A stretch of DNA of 64,000 nt from Elephas maximus indicus (Eukaryota > Chordata > Mammalia > Proboscidea > Elephantidae), in contig NC_064819.1 in the NCBI RefSeq assembly GCF_024166365.1, positions 110,342,293 to 110,406,292 on the forward strand, in the 5' to 3' direction. Positions within the stretch are counted from its first letter, which is position 1. Each line of letters opens with the position of its first letter. Made by a program: the position numbers and the translations under genes. Below, piece by piece: positions 42,301 to 54,031 of the stretch. Below the pieces are notes generated by a model. That model worked only from the letters and a program-made list of their open reading frames with translations, had not been told where the DNA came from and searched no databases.

Positions 42301-43526
42301 GTAGTTTCAATCTGGAAGCCAGGTGCCCCACAAAAAAATCATGGACCTCAGTACTCTGGAAGAAAGGGAGAATAGATTTGGGGAAGGGCAGTCCTGCAAC
42401 CTTTGCTTTGGTAATAGGGAGTCTTTTGGGCCAGGCTAAAAATTTTTGATCTATGCTGTAGGGCTCCTCATTGGAATGACCTCCTTCTTCCAAACCACTG
42501 CCTTCCTAGCAGGCCATTGCAGCAGGGTAGCGCTTCTCCCACCCCCACAATGAGGGTGCATGTTTGGTCACTCAGCCCTTGGGTTGACTTTGCAATAGTC
42601 TGAGATGTGCCCTTAAAGAGTCACTTATCATGTGCCGCTTGTGGAAACAGCTCCTGTGACTTATATTGCTAAACACTGGCTTGACTCAGTACTGAGCCTG
42701 GATCTGACCTTTAAAGCTGCTGTTTCTTCTAGAGTACAAATGATCCCCCATAGTATCTCACTAAGGCTCTTCTTCTAAAAATGTAATGCAGACATTCTGG
42801 TTGCTTGAAATGCCTGATAAATCACATATTCATTGATTGGGACATATCTGTACCCATCTGAAGTCCTTTCATTTTGGACCTGACCTCTTCTTCTCATTCC
42901 AGTAAGTGATCATTATCTAAAGTAGTTCCTTGTGCAGCAGGAACTTTGTCAGGATGCACGCTGATTAATTTTTTGGAAATCAAAGCAGCCTTGGAAGTAG
43001 TTGTTCTTCCTGCACGGTGGAGTATCTACATATTTTTCCCTCTCTCTGCCTCCTTCCCTCTGTCCTTCTATGTATTTGGAAATGCCATATAACAGGAGCA
43101 GAGGTGTTGGCCACGCTGTGACCTACATCCTGAGGCCAATACCTCAGAAGGGACAGGATCTTTGGGCCTAATGCGATAGGAATAAAAGATAGCCTCAGTA
43201 AGACAAAGGTAGGACTGAGGAGCACGGCTATAGTTACTGCCTCTGCTGAGAAGTCTTCTGTTTTTCAGAGAAGGTGAACACATTAGCATGAGGATATCTG
43301 CTGTCTGGGGCCAAACTGTGGAGTAGGTGGGATTGATTTTAACACCCTCCAGCTCCACTTCATAAGCCTCCTACTTCCTCTTGGGCATCTCCCAAGTCAG
43401 GGATGGACTTCATGCTCAGCCTCTTTATAATTTCTTCTTCTCTGTGCTTCTGCTCTATCCGTCCCAGTCCCCCTTGTGTGTCTAACAATCTCCAAGTCTC
43501 CCAAACATTTTTAAACCGCCCTATTA
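42301..43526. other. Nothing recognised, possibly more old L1
   Basis: The L1 may extend further. The overlapping reverse frames at 42980-43358 have no domain support. Confidence 0.4.
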
Positions 43527-43880
43527 CGCCCACTCTTCACTTATCGACATGGTTCGTTTCCAAGGGCTAGGTTGTTATGTGAAAATTGGCATTATGTGAA
43601 AACGGAGGATGACTACATCATTATATAACTACCAAATTACATCATTATATAACTGCCAAATTATGCCATTACATAACTGCCAAACCGCTGAGAATCATAG
43701 CCCACCTAGTTGACACATAACCTTAATCGTCACAGCCAATGTTACTCTCACCTTGTAACTTTGCATTTGTTATTGCCAGATGTATGTTGTGAATGAGCAA
43801 AATAGTCAGCTAGTGGACTTTTTACTATTGTGAATGTAAAATGTCAGATAATGAGATAGTTGATAAGTGAGGAGTAGTTG
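43527..43880. mobile_element. Tigger-like MITE, TA target
   Basis: Ends 'cgcccactcttcacttatc' and complement of 'gataagtgaggagtagttg' match at about 15 of 19 positions, flanked by TA at 43525-43526 and 43881-43882. Internal short direct repeats ('attatataactaccaaatta') are present. 354 bp, non-coding. Confidence 0.82.
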
Positions 43881-44086
43881 TACTAAACCTGTGGTACCCA
43901 CTTAGCCCTTCATTGGGGGTTGGGCTAGTAATAAGATGAAGAAGTCTCTGCTAAAGTATTGGTTGGCTAACCAAGCTGGGAGAAACAATGTGATTCATAT
44001 CAGTAAGATGAACATTAGGAATTAAAAAAATCATTAAAGGTCGAATCAAGTGCTTTGACAATAAATTATTTCATTAGGTAGGTGGT

Positions 44087-44254
44087 AGTGTGCCTGAGTG
44101 GTACAAGTGGTACAAGTGGCTGCTAACCTAAAGATTGGTGGTTTGAACTGATCCAACAGCTCTGCGGAAGAAAGACTTGGTGAACTGTTTCCATAAAAAT
44201 TATAGGCAAGAAAACCCTACGGAGCAGTTCTACTCTGTGACACGGCTAACAGCA
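44087..44254 (+). mobile_element. AfroSINE, middle form, diverged, tail lost
   Basis: Tandem 'gtggtacaa' in the A-box region, the middle block 'taaaaattataggc', then 'gcagttctactctgtgacac'. Confidence 0.82.
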
Positions 44255-44395
44255 ATAGTGTTATCCCCATTTTTTCATATAAGGAAGCTAAAACTCAGAG
44301 AGATGATCGACCCACCCAAGAACATATAGATAGTAAGATGTGGAGGTGGGGTTCAAACTCAGATATTCTGTTGATCAAGGCCCTCTACTCCAAGG
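44255..44395 (-). mobile_element. MIR fragment
   Basis: 'ttatccccattttttcatataaggaagctaaaactcagagag' in reverse order, joined directly to the SINE. Confidence 0.78.
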
Positions 44396-45231
44396 GGGAT
44401 TTCAGAAAGGGACAATGGGCCCATATTTGGGGGTAGATGGGTCTTTCAGGGTAGGACTGGCATTTCCCTCACAGGCTGGCTCTGATTTTCCGGATTTGAC
44501 CCAAGCTCAGCTTAAGGATCAGCTACATATATGGTGGTTTAGGTTTAAAATTTGACTTGAACCTAGCTGCAAGGAAAGCTGATCAGGAATCACAGAATTC
44601 TGAGGTGAACCAGGTGCAAGTTTTGACAGGAGAATTTGGAATGAGGCTGGGGCAACGTTTCCACCTCTTTGTTCTCCTCGACTCAATCTGAAAGTACGTC
44701 AAATAATGTGGTCTCACCTCCGTTTAGTTTCTTTCAACCTGAAAGTCAGAGCTTCTCTCCAAAGGAGGGAAACCTGCCTGAACTGAAACTGAAATAAGTT
44801 AACCCAAGCCCCTGTGAACTGAAACTGTCGAATTTCACACAGCTCCCATTAGTTCATTTTTCTTTTCTCCCTCCCACCCCCACACCCCAAGTCATATTCA
44901 TTCTGGGAACATATCAGATTTAGATCTTTTTCCAATTGCCAGGCTTACAAAACCATCCAGAAACCAAACTTATTTCCATAGTTAAAAGTTGGCTAAAAGC
45001 AGCAAGGAGTTATGCTTGCATTTTCTACTACTGGGTTTGACATGTTGGGTTAATCGAAAGGATTGTTCCATTCAGGGTAGAAGGACTTCTGCACAGAGGA
45101 CTGGGCAAGTTCCCGGAATATCTGGGATATTGGAAAGTCTTTCAGGGATGGCAAGAAAATTTCTTCTTCCCTTCCTGTTCTCTCTGAACAGTTTCTTCCC
45201 TCTCATGAAAAGGCGGCTACTCTGATGGCCT
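44396..45231. other. Nothing recognised
   Basis: No named repeat or exon. The 78-residue frame at 44989-45225 has no splice context. Confidence 0.4.
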
Positions 45232-45436
45232 TAACTTGTTGCCCACAAGTCGATTCCGATCATGGTGCCCCCATGTGCTTCAGAGTAGAACTGCACTCCA
45301 AAGGGTTTTCAGTAGTTGTAATCTTACAGAAGTAGATCACCAAGCCTCTCTTCCGTGGCACCACTGAGTGGATTCGAACCACCAACCTTTTGGTTAGTAG
45401 CCGAGACCAAACCTTTTGTACCACCCAAGGACCTCG
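45232..45436 (-). mobile_element. AfroSINE, long form
   Basis: Reverse copy: tail complement 'caagtcgattccgatcatgg' to head complement 'gtaccacccaaggacctc'. Confidence 0.9.
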
Positions 45437-45552
45437 GATGGACTTACCCTAATGCAGTTAAAGAAAGTGGCTGAGACAGAGTTTACTTAACCTTGGAAAA
45501 GCCAGTGGGTGACTATGGAGTGGGATTTGGGGATTTCCATACAGGGATTGCC

Positions 45553-46490
45553 TTCAAAATATCTTTCCCATAGTCCAAAAGACGTCACTTCTTCTTCGGT
45601 CTTCCTTATTCATTGTCCAGGTTTTGCAAGCATGTGAAATGATTGAAAACACCATGGCTTGGGTCAGGTGCTCCTTAGTCTTCAAAGTAACATCCTCACT
45701 TTTCAACACTTTAAAGAAGTCTTTTGCAGCAGATTTGCTCAATGCAATGTGTCTTTTGATTTATTTGCTGCTTCCGTGGGTGTTGATTGTGTATCCAAGT
45801 AAAATGAAATTCTTGACATCTTCCATCTTTTACCCATTTATCATGAGGTTGCTTATTGGTCCAGTTGTAAGGATTTTTGCTCTCTTTATGTTGAGATGTA
45901 ATCCATACTGAAGGCTGTGGTCTTTGATTTTCATCAGTAACTGCTTCAAGCCCTCTTCACTTTCAGCAAACAAGGTTGTGTCATCTGCATAACGCAGGTT
46001 GTTCATGAGTCTTCCTCCAATCCTGATGCCCCGTTCTTCTTCATGTAGTCCAGCTTCTCAGATTATTTGCTCAGCATACAGATTGAATAGGTATGATGAA
46101 AAGATACAACCCTGATGCACATCTGTCCTGACTTTAAACCAATACACTATGGACTGCCAAAAGAATGAACGAATCTGTCCTGGAAGAAGTACAACCAGAA
46201 TGTTCCTTAGAAGCAAGGATGGCGAGACTACATCTCACATACTTTGGACATGTTATCAGGAGAGATCAGTCCCTGGAGAAGGACATCATGCTTGGTAAAG
46301 TGGAGGGTCAGAGAAAAAGAGGAAGACCCTCAAGGAGATGGGTTGACACAGTGGCTGCAATAATGGGCTCAAGCATAACAATGATTTTGAGGATGGTGCA
46401 GGACCATGCAATGTTTCATTCTGTTGTACATAGGGGTCTCTATGAGTCAGAATTGACTCGACAGCACCTAACAACAACAACAACATAGCC
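45553..46490 (+). mobile_element. RTE LINE with inverted 5' part (twin-primed)
   Basis: 46142-46490 is a forward RTE 3' end, encoding the conserved C-terminal region (VLEEVQPECSLEARMARL, KRGRPSRRW) and ending in 'gaattgactcgacagcacc' plus CAA repeats. 45553-46141 is the adjoining upstream part in reverse. It includes the reverse-transcriptase active-site codons for YADD at 45980-45991 (reverse strand). In RTE order the inverted piece ends where the forward piece begins, as expected of one insertion with 5' inversion. The coding part is broken and not functional. Confidence 0.88.
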
Positions 46491-46759
46491 CAAAATGCCC
46501 ATTATAGGAGTTCCAAAGGAGGTCATTAATTCCAGGGTGTGCATTGAATATAGAAGACCTGCTCATAGTATGAGCAACCAACATGGGTAGAAAGAAATCA
46601 TTTGACTGACTGCATAATATGTCAGATAAAAATGTTTTTGTCAGGTGAGTGGGTTACTTAATCACTTTTTACCTTATTTGAGTCCTTTTTCAATTCAGGG
46701 GGGAAGAGAAGGGATCTGAGGAAAGGTGGGGAACCCATGGATATGAATATTTATTGTGT

Positions 46760-46940
46760 CTGTTTTGCACAAGGAGCTGTCATGTATGTTATCTCAATTC
46801 ATTTTCCCAGTAAATGTTTACCAATAGCTGTTCTGAAACTCAGAGACAAGCCCCAGGCCATCTTTTTAGAAAGTGGCTGAGTTGGGATTCAATCCCATTG
46901 CTCTGGCTCTAAAATCTATACTCTTTCCATTACCTCAGTA
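46760..46940 (-). mobile_element. MIR
   Basis: 'gttatctcaattcattttcccag', 'gtggctgagttgggattcaatcccattg' in reverse order. Confidence 0.75.
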
Positions 46941-47120
46941 CTCTCTTTCTAAACGAAGAGATTTTCAAGACCACCTAGGATAATCTATGCGTCTTATAGA
47001 AGAGCAAGCTGAGGCCAGAAATGAGGCAAAGTGAATCTGGCATAGTGAATGCTGGAATAATTTGTGAATAAGACTCTCTGCAGACGTGGATTAAAAATAT
47101 CATTGTCTAGGTGGTTATAA

Positions 47121-47338
47121 ATGGAGTCCCTGGGTGGCACACATGGTTAAATGCTCAGCTACTAACCAAATAGTGGGCCGTTAAAATCCACCCAGAGGCA
47201 CCTTGGAAGAGTCTAGGTTATCTACTTCTGAAAGATCACAGCCATGGAAAACCTATGCAGCACAGTTTTACTCTGACACACATGGGATCACCATAAGTAG
47301 GTGTCATCTGGAAGGTAACTGGTTTGTTTTTTTTTTCA
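47121..47338 (+). mobile_element. AfroSINE, long form with T-run end
   Basis: Head 'ggagtccctgggtggcacaca', B box degenerate, long-form middle, and tail ending 'ggtttgttttttttt'. Confidence 0.9.
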
Positions 47339-47777
47339 GGTGGTTGTAGCATGTAGCCAGAGATGAGAACCACCTGCTAAAACTCGCTAAGTGTCCTTTT
47401 ATGAACCTCTCCGCTTTTAAACTCACCTTAAGCTAAAGAAAAGTTTTTGAAGTTAACTTGATCATAATTTCAACTGTGAATTAAGACCTTGGCTTTGCCA
47501 GGTGACATCTGTAGAATTTCAGCAGGCTAGCTGGGCTCTAGTTGGATGGATATTTCTCCTTGGCTGTAACCCACGTTCTACCTAATACAAGTGTAAGTCA
47601 AAGTGCATTATGGTGAGGGAGGAATTCTACTATAAGTACCCTTCTGACCCTGAGATTATGTAATTTAGTATGTGTTTATGCATATTATATCACACACATA
47701 TGTTTCAGCATAAAATAGAGATACATGTATAACATTTAACTGAAATGATTACTGGCTTTTCTTTTATTCTTTTTCAG

Positions 47778-47957
47778 AGTCAATGATTTCAAAGAAATGT
47801 GACATTATTTCTGGGGAGAGATTTCTTGCCTCTTCCACACTCTCCAGCCCTGGTGAAAATCTTGCTCAGAACAATAAGTCTTCTGTGAAACACTCTCCAC
47901 AGAAAGTTTTAGAAATAAATCTTCCCCTCTCACCACTCAAGGCGAAGTCAAACCGAG
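47778..47957 (+). CDS. Candidate internal protein-coding exon, gene not recognised
   Basis: A 180-bp segment lies between a strong acceptor (T-rich tract 47756-47775, AG at 47776-47777) and a consensus donor (GAG|GTGAGT at 47955-47963). One frame is open throughout: one base is carried from the previous exon, AG begins the exon, and it ends with one base, so the exon is 60 codons and phase-symmetric. The peptide includes SKKCDIISGERFLASS near its start and ends ...KAKSN. It is Ser/Lys-rich and probably disordered, with S-P-x-K sites (HSPQK, LSPLK) that fit proline-directed or CDK kinases. No domain is visible and I cannot name the gene. The surrounding sequence is repeat-poor. An internal ATG at 47783 is probably not a start. 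A chance splice pair remains possible. Confidence 0.6.
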
Positions 47958-48534
47958 GTGAGTGTAGGGGATTTGGAAGGATTGGCACTCAAAGGAAGAG
48001 AGAAAAGTGTCCTGGAAGCAGAAGAGGTCAAGGGAGGGCCCTGCATTCTCTTTGTGGGCCTTGAGCCAGTCATAACTCTGACAACTGCTCCGTGACACCA
48101 CATGGGTATGAGTTAAGGCAAAAGAGAATAAAAAGCCTCCCCTTAATAAATCCTCAGCTCTTACCTTTTATGCTCCGTTAGTGGAGAATCATAATAGTGT
48201 GAAAGGGAACTTAAGGCCCCAATTGTCTTGACCTCTTCGCTTTACGGGTAAGAGAAGAACCACAGAATGTGTGCTCGAACGAGGCGACTTGTTCAAACTC
48301 CATGACCAATCTGTAGCAAGTTCTAGGCTTGACTGAGGCTCTGAGGTGGGCCCAGAAGACAGGGAGCAGGGCCCTAAGTATGGTATCTCAGAAACACCTC
48401 TATACTGTCTGGCTGCTCACGTTCGTTTTGATGAAATCATTTGTTCTCTACTGTTTGGACTAGAAATAGGGAGGAAGAGCCAGCTGGGTTGATGAATATC
48501 CTTTGTAAATTAAGATAGGATCACAAATAACAAC
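47958..48534. other. Presumed intron after the candidate exon; nothing recognised
   Basis: No repeat up to the Tigger element. The open frame runs 107 bp past the donor by chance. Confidence 0.4.
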
Positions 48535-48536
48535 TA

Positions 48537-49369
48537 CAGTTGAATCTTGCTATTCCCAGTAGTGAGGTAAATGGTTAATGCGCTTGGCTGCTAACTGAAA
48601 GGTTAGCAGTTCAAGCTCACCCAGAGGTACCTCAGAAGAAAGGCCTGGGGATCTACTTCTGAAAAAGCAGCCATTGAAAATCCTGTGGAGCACAGTTCTA
48701 CTCTGACACACGTAGGGTCACCATGAGTCGGAATCAACTTGACCGCAGCTGCCATAGTCTACAAAATCCCTGTGAACACTGAATTAGCGAACACTGAACC
48801 ACCACTCCTAGAGGAAATACAGGGTTAGGTTCCTGGGAGCCTCTGGTCACATTTTCATCAACTGATCAATACATAACCTTGCTTTATGTGTGTTTCTGTT
48901 TAAAGGCACTTTAATATACATTATTGATTCATTAACATTGAACTCACGGCCAACAGTACAGTAACTCTTGCCTGAATGAAGTTTATCTCCGTACTTTCTC
49001 TTTAAGGCAAATCACAATCTTCTCGTGCTTAGGAGCACTAGACGGCACTTCACCGCTACACTTGGGGGCCATTTTAAACAGGAACGTCACCAACAAAAGA
49101 CACAACAATGAGAAACACGTGGCACTAAATGGACTAATACAAAGACATTCGCTTACAATATGAGAGCTGAAACAATAGGCAGAGCTTGGCCTTGTTTGAC
49201 CTCAACTGGGAATGCCCTCTTGATGGGACTCCAATTTTTTGTTGCTCTGCACATGATTGTGAATGACTGTGAATGTGAGGCAAGTATTGACTTTGGGGTT
49301 ACAAATACATCTTAGCGAGTAGGCGAATTTGCGAATATGGAATAATTCATGAGTAATAAGGACTGACTG
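48537..49369. mobile_element. Tigger-type DNA transposon remnant, split by a SINE
   Basis: Starts 'cagttgaatcttgctattc' and ends 'taataaggactgactg', partly complementary ends with TA at 48535-48536 and 49370-49371. The inside has the Tigger-like 'gcgagtaggcgaatttgcgaatatgg'. No transposase frame remains. Confidence 0.8.
48560..48752 (+). mobile_element. AfroSINE, long form, 5'-truncated, inside Tigger
   Basis: Lacks the first 15-20 bases of the head; B box 'agttcaagctc', long-form middle and tail 'gagtcggaatcaacttgac'. Confidence 0.9.
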
Positions 49370-49384
49370 TATTTAATTATTAAA

Positions 49385-49640
49385 GTCATCTTCTCAATGA
49401 GGCCTTATTACCTTGTCACCTGATTGAGTTGCCCTTGCACCCAGCTCACCCCTGACCCTCTCACCACTCTCCTTTCCCGTTTAGTCACAGCATGAGTCAT
49501 CTTATTTATCATGTTTATTTCCACCTGTTCACTTGTAAGGTCCTGTGGTCAGGATCTTTGTTTTGTTCTCAGGTACAGCCCAAGGCTCTGGAACGTAGTA
49601 GGGGCTCAGTCAATATCTGTGGAATAAAAGAATGAAAGAG
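49385..49640 (+). mobile_element. L2 3' end
   Basis: 'gaggccttattaccttgtcacc', 'cttgtaaggtcctgtggtcaggatctttg' and 'gtaggggctcagtcaatatctg' follow L2 order. Confidence 0.8.
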
Positions 49641-51409
49641 CACTCACTGTGTGACCTAAGTGTTTCCATGGTGGTTTCATCTATTATTATCCCTACTCCA
49701 TACTGAAGAAACCCAGCATAAAGAATTTAAACACACAATCGCGAGAAGCTGTCTGATCAGCTTGATGGTTTGATGGTTTAGTCCAGCAAAGGTCACTGGC
49801 AAAGGCAAGCCAGCGGTTGGGGCATCCACCCTTGCTTCCCATTCCTGGGTCCTCTGTGGTCATGGCTTGGGCTTCCAGAAATTTCTTTGAAGGAGAAGCC
49901 CTGTTCTCTGAGGTTCCTTGAGGCACTTTCTGGCCTTGCTGTGGGTTCCTGCAACATGAAGTTCCAAACAGAGGCATTTGCTAATTTCCTTAAGAAAGCT
50001 CCAGGAAGTCTTGTCCTTGGGTAAAAGCTGTTCACAGTAGGTGAGAAAAAGAGAAGTTTTCAGACATACTTGGAGGTTTCATTTTCAGTGTTGTGTGGAG
50101 CTAACAAACAAACCTATCTGACTTGGCTCTCCTTCCCTTGTCCCTCTGGTCCCAACCCCTGCCTCTCCTCTTTTCCAGATTCATGCTAATGCTTTGGTTA
50201 ACTTTATCCCCTCCTGTGTTATTGTTGTTGTACCACATATTAATGTGGGGCTTCTGTGGCCGAGATGAGTACGGTTGAGTTACAGCAACGAGCTACAAGC
50301 TGAAGGAAAGTGCTGCGGTTTTTGCCTGGTCCGGTCCCAGATATACACCCGCACATCTGGACAGGAGATCATGTGACAGCTTGGAAAGCCAGAAACATAT
50401 CCTGGATACCATAAAAAATGGGTTCTGTTAAATTAAAAAGGCTTTAAGCACTGGCTCAGCTCGTTTAGGGTCTTTATTTCTCTATTTCATTGTTCTGGAA
50501 GGTGTTGTAAGATTTGTGATGGCTACTTAATTTAATATTGTGAACCCATGGTATTGTGAATTTAATACTGTAAACCCATGGTATTGTCCATTTGTTTTCC
50601 TGTTTTTCTGAGGTCCAGCCAGCCCGTCCTCACTTCTGCGACTTAAGGCATGACTTGTTGATTTTGAGATCAGGACTTGGTATCCTGGTAATAAACATTC
50701 TACAATAAAATAATGCCCCCCTTCCACTTGGCAACCCCTCCCTTGGGTTTCCTTCTCAAGAAAACCTGCAAAACCCCTGACCAAAGCCTGCCTCCTTTTT
50801 GCTATCTTTAAGAAGCAGCCTGTAGGTAGTAATCTTTAAAATACTATCGGTAAAGATAAATATCATAGGTCTCTTTGTGTAGAAATCAGAACAGATTGGA
50901 AATGAAAGAATTTCTTGAGATGAACTAATGTTAAAAACCAAAGTATGGTTAGGACTCAATTCCTACTACTCAGAAAAAAAAAAAAAAAAACTTTTTTCTT
51001 ACGCACATAAAACATTCTTGCGTTGCCCACTGGACATATCTTTCTCCCTGATTTACCAAGATTGCAGAAACCGGGATTAAACAAAGCTCCCATTCCAAAA
51101 CCAAAAATCTGTTTTCTCAAACTATCGAAGGGAGAATGGCTTTGGACGCAAGCATATGATAAAAAGACAAGATAGGAAATAGTGCCTCCTTTCTGATTTA
51201 AGAAGACTAAGCAGCCAATGAGGCTGAGTGTTTTCTCCTGGCCTACACATTACCTGCTGGTGATGGCTTGCCTTTTAATTTTGGCAAAGGTAATAGAAAC
51301 AATACTGGGAAAATATCACCAGCTTTGAGATTTTAAAAATACGTGAAATCATCTATCTTAACGTATTAATTCGTTCAGTACTTGTCTTCCCCCCATTAGG
51401 CTTTCAGCT
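49641..51409. other. Nothing recognised (1.8 kb)
   Basis: Largest repeat-poor stretch after the candidate exon. Contains an A run at 50973-50991 and a local direct repeat 'tgaa...taaacccatggtattgt' near 50535-50590. No paired splice sites around a long frame were seen. Confidence 0.45.
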
Positions 51410-51895
51410 CCCTATGAGCTTGTTTGTCTTGCTCACTGATGTGCCCTTGGTGCTTAGAAGGTCTCACGTCGCTGCTTCCGAGAATCATGTTGTATATCTC
51501 TGTTTGCCCTCTAGATCCACTCCCTGCCCATTTCCACCCTGCTCTGTGTCCCCCAGGCTGGCTTGTATGAACTGTGCCAGTGGACTCCCTCATCCTCTGG
51601 CTTTCCTTTGGATACAGCCAATGGAGGCACCAGGACGTAAATCAGCATACTGCAAGAGAGAGAGAGGTTGGGGTATTTATTCTCTCAGCTTCCTCCCTGA
51701 CAAGTTGCAGTGGTTTGGCTGAGACCCTCCACTGTAGCCACAGCTCCTGTCAGGCCCAGGGATGGTGACGGCTCCCCTCTGTTTCTAGTCCCAAAGGACT
51801 GCACTATCCCTTGTAATAGTCCTGTCGTTAAACTCTCACACTATTACTCCATTTGAGGTGGTGTCTATTTCCTGCTGGGATCCCGATTGATAAAA
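51410..51895 (+). mobile_element. Ancient mammalian repeat, class uncertain
   Basis: 'tagatccactccctgccc...ctggcttgtatgaactg', 'ttggggtatttattctc' and 'actattactccatttgag' match a repeat I recall as widespread in mammals, but I cannot assign its class. Its 102-residue frame is not a gene. Confidence 0.4.
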
Positions 51896-52253
51896 TTAAG
51901 ATTTACTGCATGAACAAATAAATGAGACTTTTTCGTGGTAATTCATGCTTCTGGATAACTGCAGTAAGTTTTGTCCAGAGTTATTTCCTCCCAGTCTTTT
52001 CTTTAGAGATGTAGTTGTCACCATTAGCTCAACACTCAATGCGTGTGCTGGAGTTGTGTTCCCTCAGTAAAAACCTGTCCTAACGCCGCCCTTATTTGGT
52101 TTCTCTTGTCATCAGTCGTATGAACAAACAAAGCAGCCTGGTACGTTTAGAAAGGTCCATTGTTGAAGCACTTTACCTCCTCATCCATTCATTAATTCAT
52201 TTGTTTATTCATCGTTCAATAAACACTTGGTAAACCCCTACTGTGTGCCATGG

Positions 52254-52420
52254 AGATCCTGGTGGCGTAGTGGTTAAGAGCTACGGCTGCTAACCAAAAG
52301 GTCGGCAGTTTGAATCTACCAGGCACTTCCTGGAAACGCTATGGACTATAGGACTCTACTCTGTCCTATAGGATTGCTATGAGTTGGAACTGACTTGAGG
52401 GTAACAGGTTTGGTTTTTCA
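52254..52420 (+). mobile_element. AfroSINE, short form, with target duplication
   Basis: Flanks 'gtgtgccatgg' (52243-52253) and 'gtgtgccgtgg' (52421-52431) match at 10 of 11 positions. The tail ends in a short T run. Confidence 0.94.
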
Positions 52421-52768
52421 GTGTGCCGTGGTTATAGGGATGGCAATTTTATTTCATCTTGCACGCGCCTGTAAGTGAGTGTTGGTAGATTCATAGAACA
52501 TGGCCTTGCAGAGAGTTCTGGAGCAGTCTGAGATTCGTGGGAAAATGTGCCAAGATCAAGTAGTGATGTCTGCCATGGATAGAGCAATGGAAGCACATGT
52601 GGCCAGTATTTGCCATCCCTGTATTAGATGCTACTGAGTGAGCAAAAACAAAACAAAACAAAAACTAAGATTATTTTAGCCTCCACTTTTGCAGTTTTAA
52701 GTCTAAACTTCATGCTTGCTCAAGATATACAATATCTTATAATATACAATAACCACCACCCCACCCCC

Positions 52769-52928
52769 TACACCAAACCCATTGCCACTGAGTTGATTCT
52801 GACTCATAGCGACCCTATATAACAGAGTAGAAATGTCCCACAGGGTTTCCAAGGTGTGGCTGGTAGATTCGAACTGCCGACCTTTTGGTTAGCAGCTGAG
52901 CTTTTAACCACCACGCCACCAGGGCTCC
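52769..52928 (-). mobile_element. AfroSINE, short form
   Basis: Complete reverse copy with B box complement 'gattcgaactgcc', one of the better preserved. Confidence 0.94.
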
Positions 52929-53432
52929 ACCCCACCCAGGCACCTATTTTCATTATTTACATTAGAGATTATATTTGCTGGATTACAAAACACTAATTAA
53001 ATTGAAAGTTTTTCATCTACTTTCCTGGAATGTAAATCATGGACTGCAATGACTAGACAGTCTCCCAAGTGAAGATCCACGAGCTGGTTTTTACCACTGT
53101 TGGGTAATTGTCACAGCTATCAACCAGGGATCAGGGGCATCTGTTCTGAAAACCTTTCTCTCCAGGCCTCTGTCTTGGGTTTTCTTAATAAGGGAACACA
53201 CCTCAGGAAATTACTGTCCATAAACTTTTCATTCTCAGTCACCTCGAATAGTCACTTTTGGTTCTATATTCAGGTCAGTTCACAAGATTCACTGAATTTG
53301 ACATGCAGATTTCCTTGAATTAGACATCCTGTGTCCTGGGCACACACTCCTTCTGGGGTCAGCTTTCCTGACAGCCCTGGTTTGGTACCTAATCCTCTTC
53401 TCGAACCCTGGTTCTTTTCCACAACCTAGCTG

Positions 53433-53910
53433 GGTTGTTGTTAGCTGCCTTTGAATCAATTCCAACTCATGACGACCTTATGTATAACAGAACGAGATGT
53501 TTCCCAGTCCTGAATTATCCTCACAATGGCCAGCACGTTAAAGTCTGTCCTTGCCTCTATCGTACCAGTCCATCTCACCAAGGGTCTCCCCAGGCCTCAT
53601 TGACCTCTGCTTCACCAGACGCAGTATCCTTCTCCTACAATTGATCCCTCCTGATGATGTGTCCAAAGCAAGCAAGTTGGACAATGTTCCGTTGTGATTC
53701 ATAAGTTTTCACTGCCTAATGTTTGGAAGTAGATTGCCAGATCTTTCTTCCTACTCTGTCTTAGTCTGGAAGCTCAGCTGAAACCTGCTCGCCATGGTGA
53801 CTCAGCTGGTATTTGAAATACCAGTGTCATAGCTTCCAGCATCATAGCAACATGCAAGCCTCCATCCATAGTAGGGCAAACTGACAGATGAGTAGTGGAC
53901 CTAGCTGGGT
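53433..53910 (-). mobile_element. Gly/RTE-type SINE body, no tRNA head
   Basis: Reverse: 'tgttgttagctgcctttgaatc', 'ctcaccaagggtctcc', 'actctgtcttagtctggaagc', the palindrome at 53806-53824, and 'agcttccagcatcatagcaac'. Confidence 0.83.
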
Positions 53911-54031
53911 AGCCTTGAGCAAATCATTTACCCTCTCTGGCCCTTCCTCTGACAGTAGGCGATTAGATAATAAGAACTAAAATTTATTGGACACTTGCCT
54001 TGTGCCAGTCCCTGTTCTAAATGCTTTATAT

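Noticed and set aside
46165-46488. 107-residue forward frame as a host gene
   Set aside because: It is the RTE polyprotein C-terminus in a truncated, inverted LINE copy.
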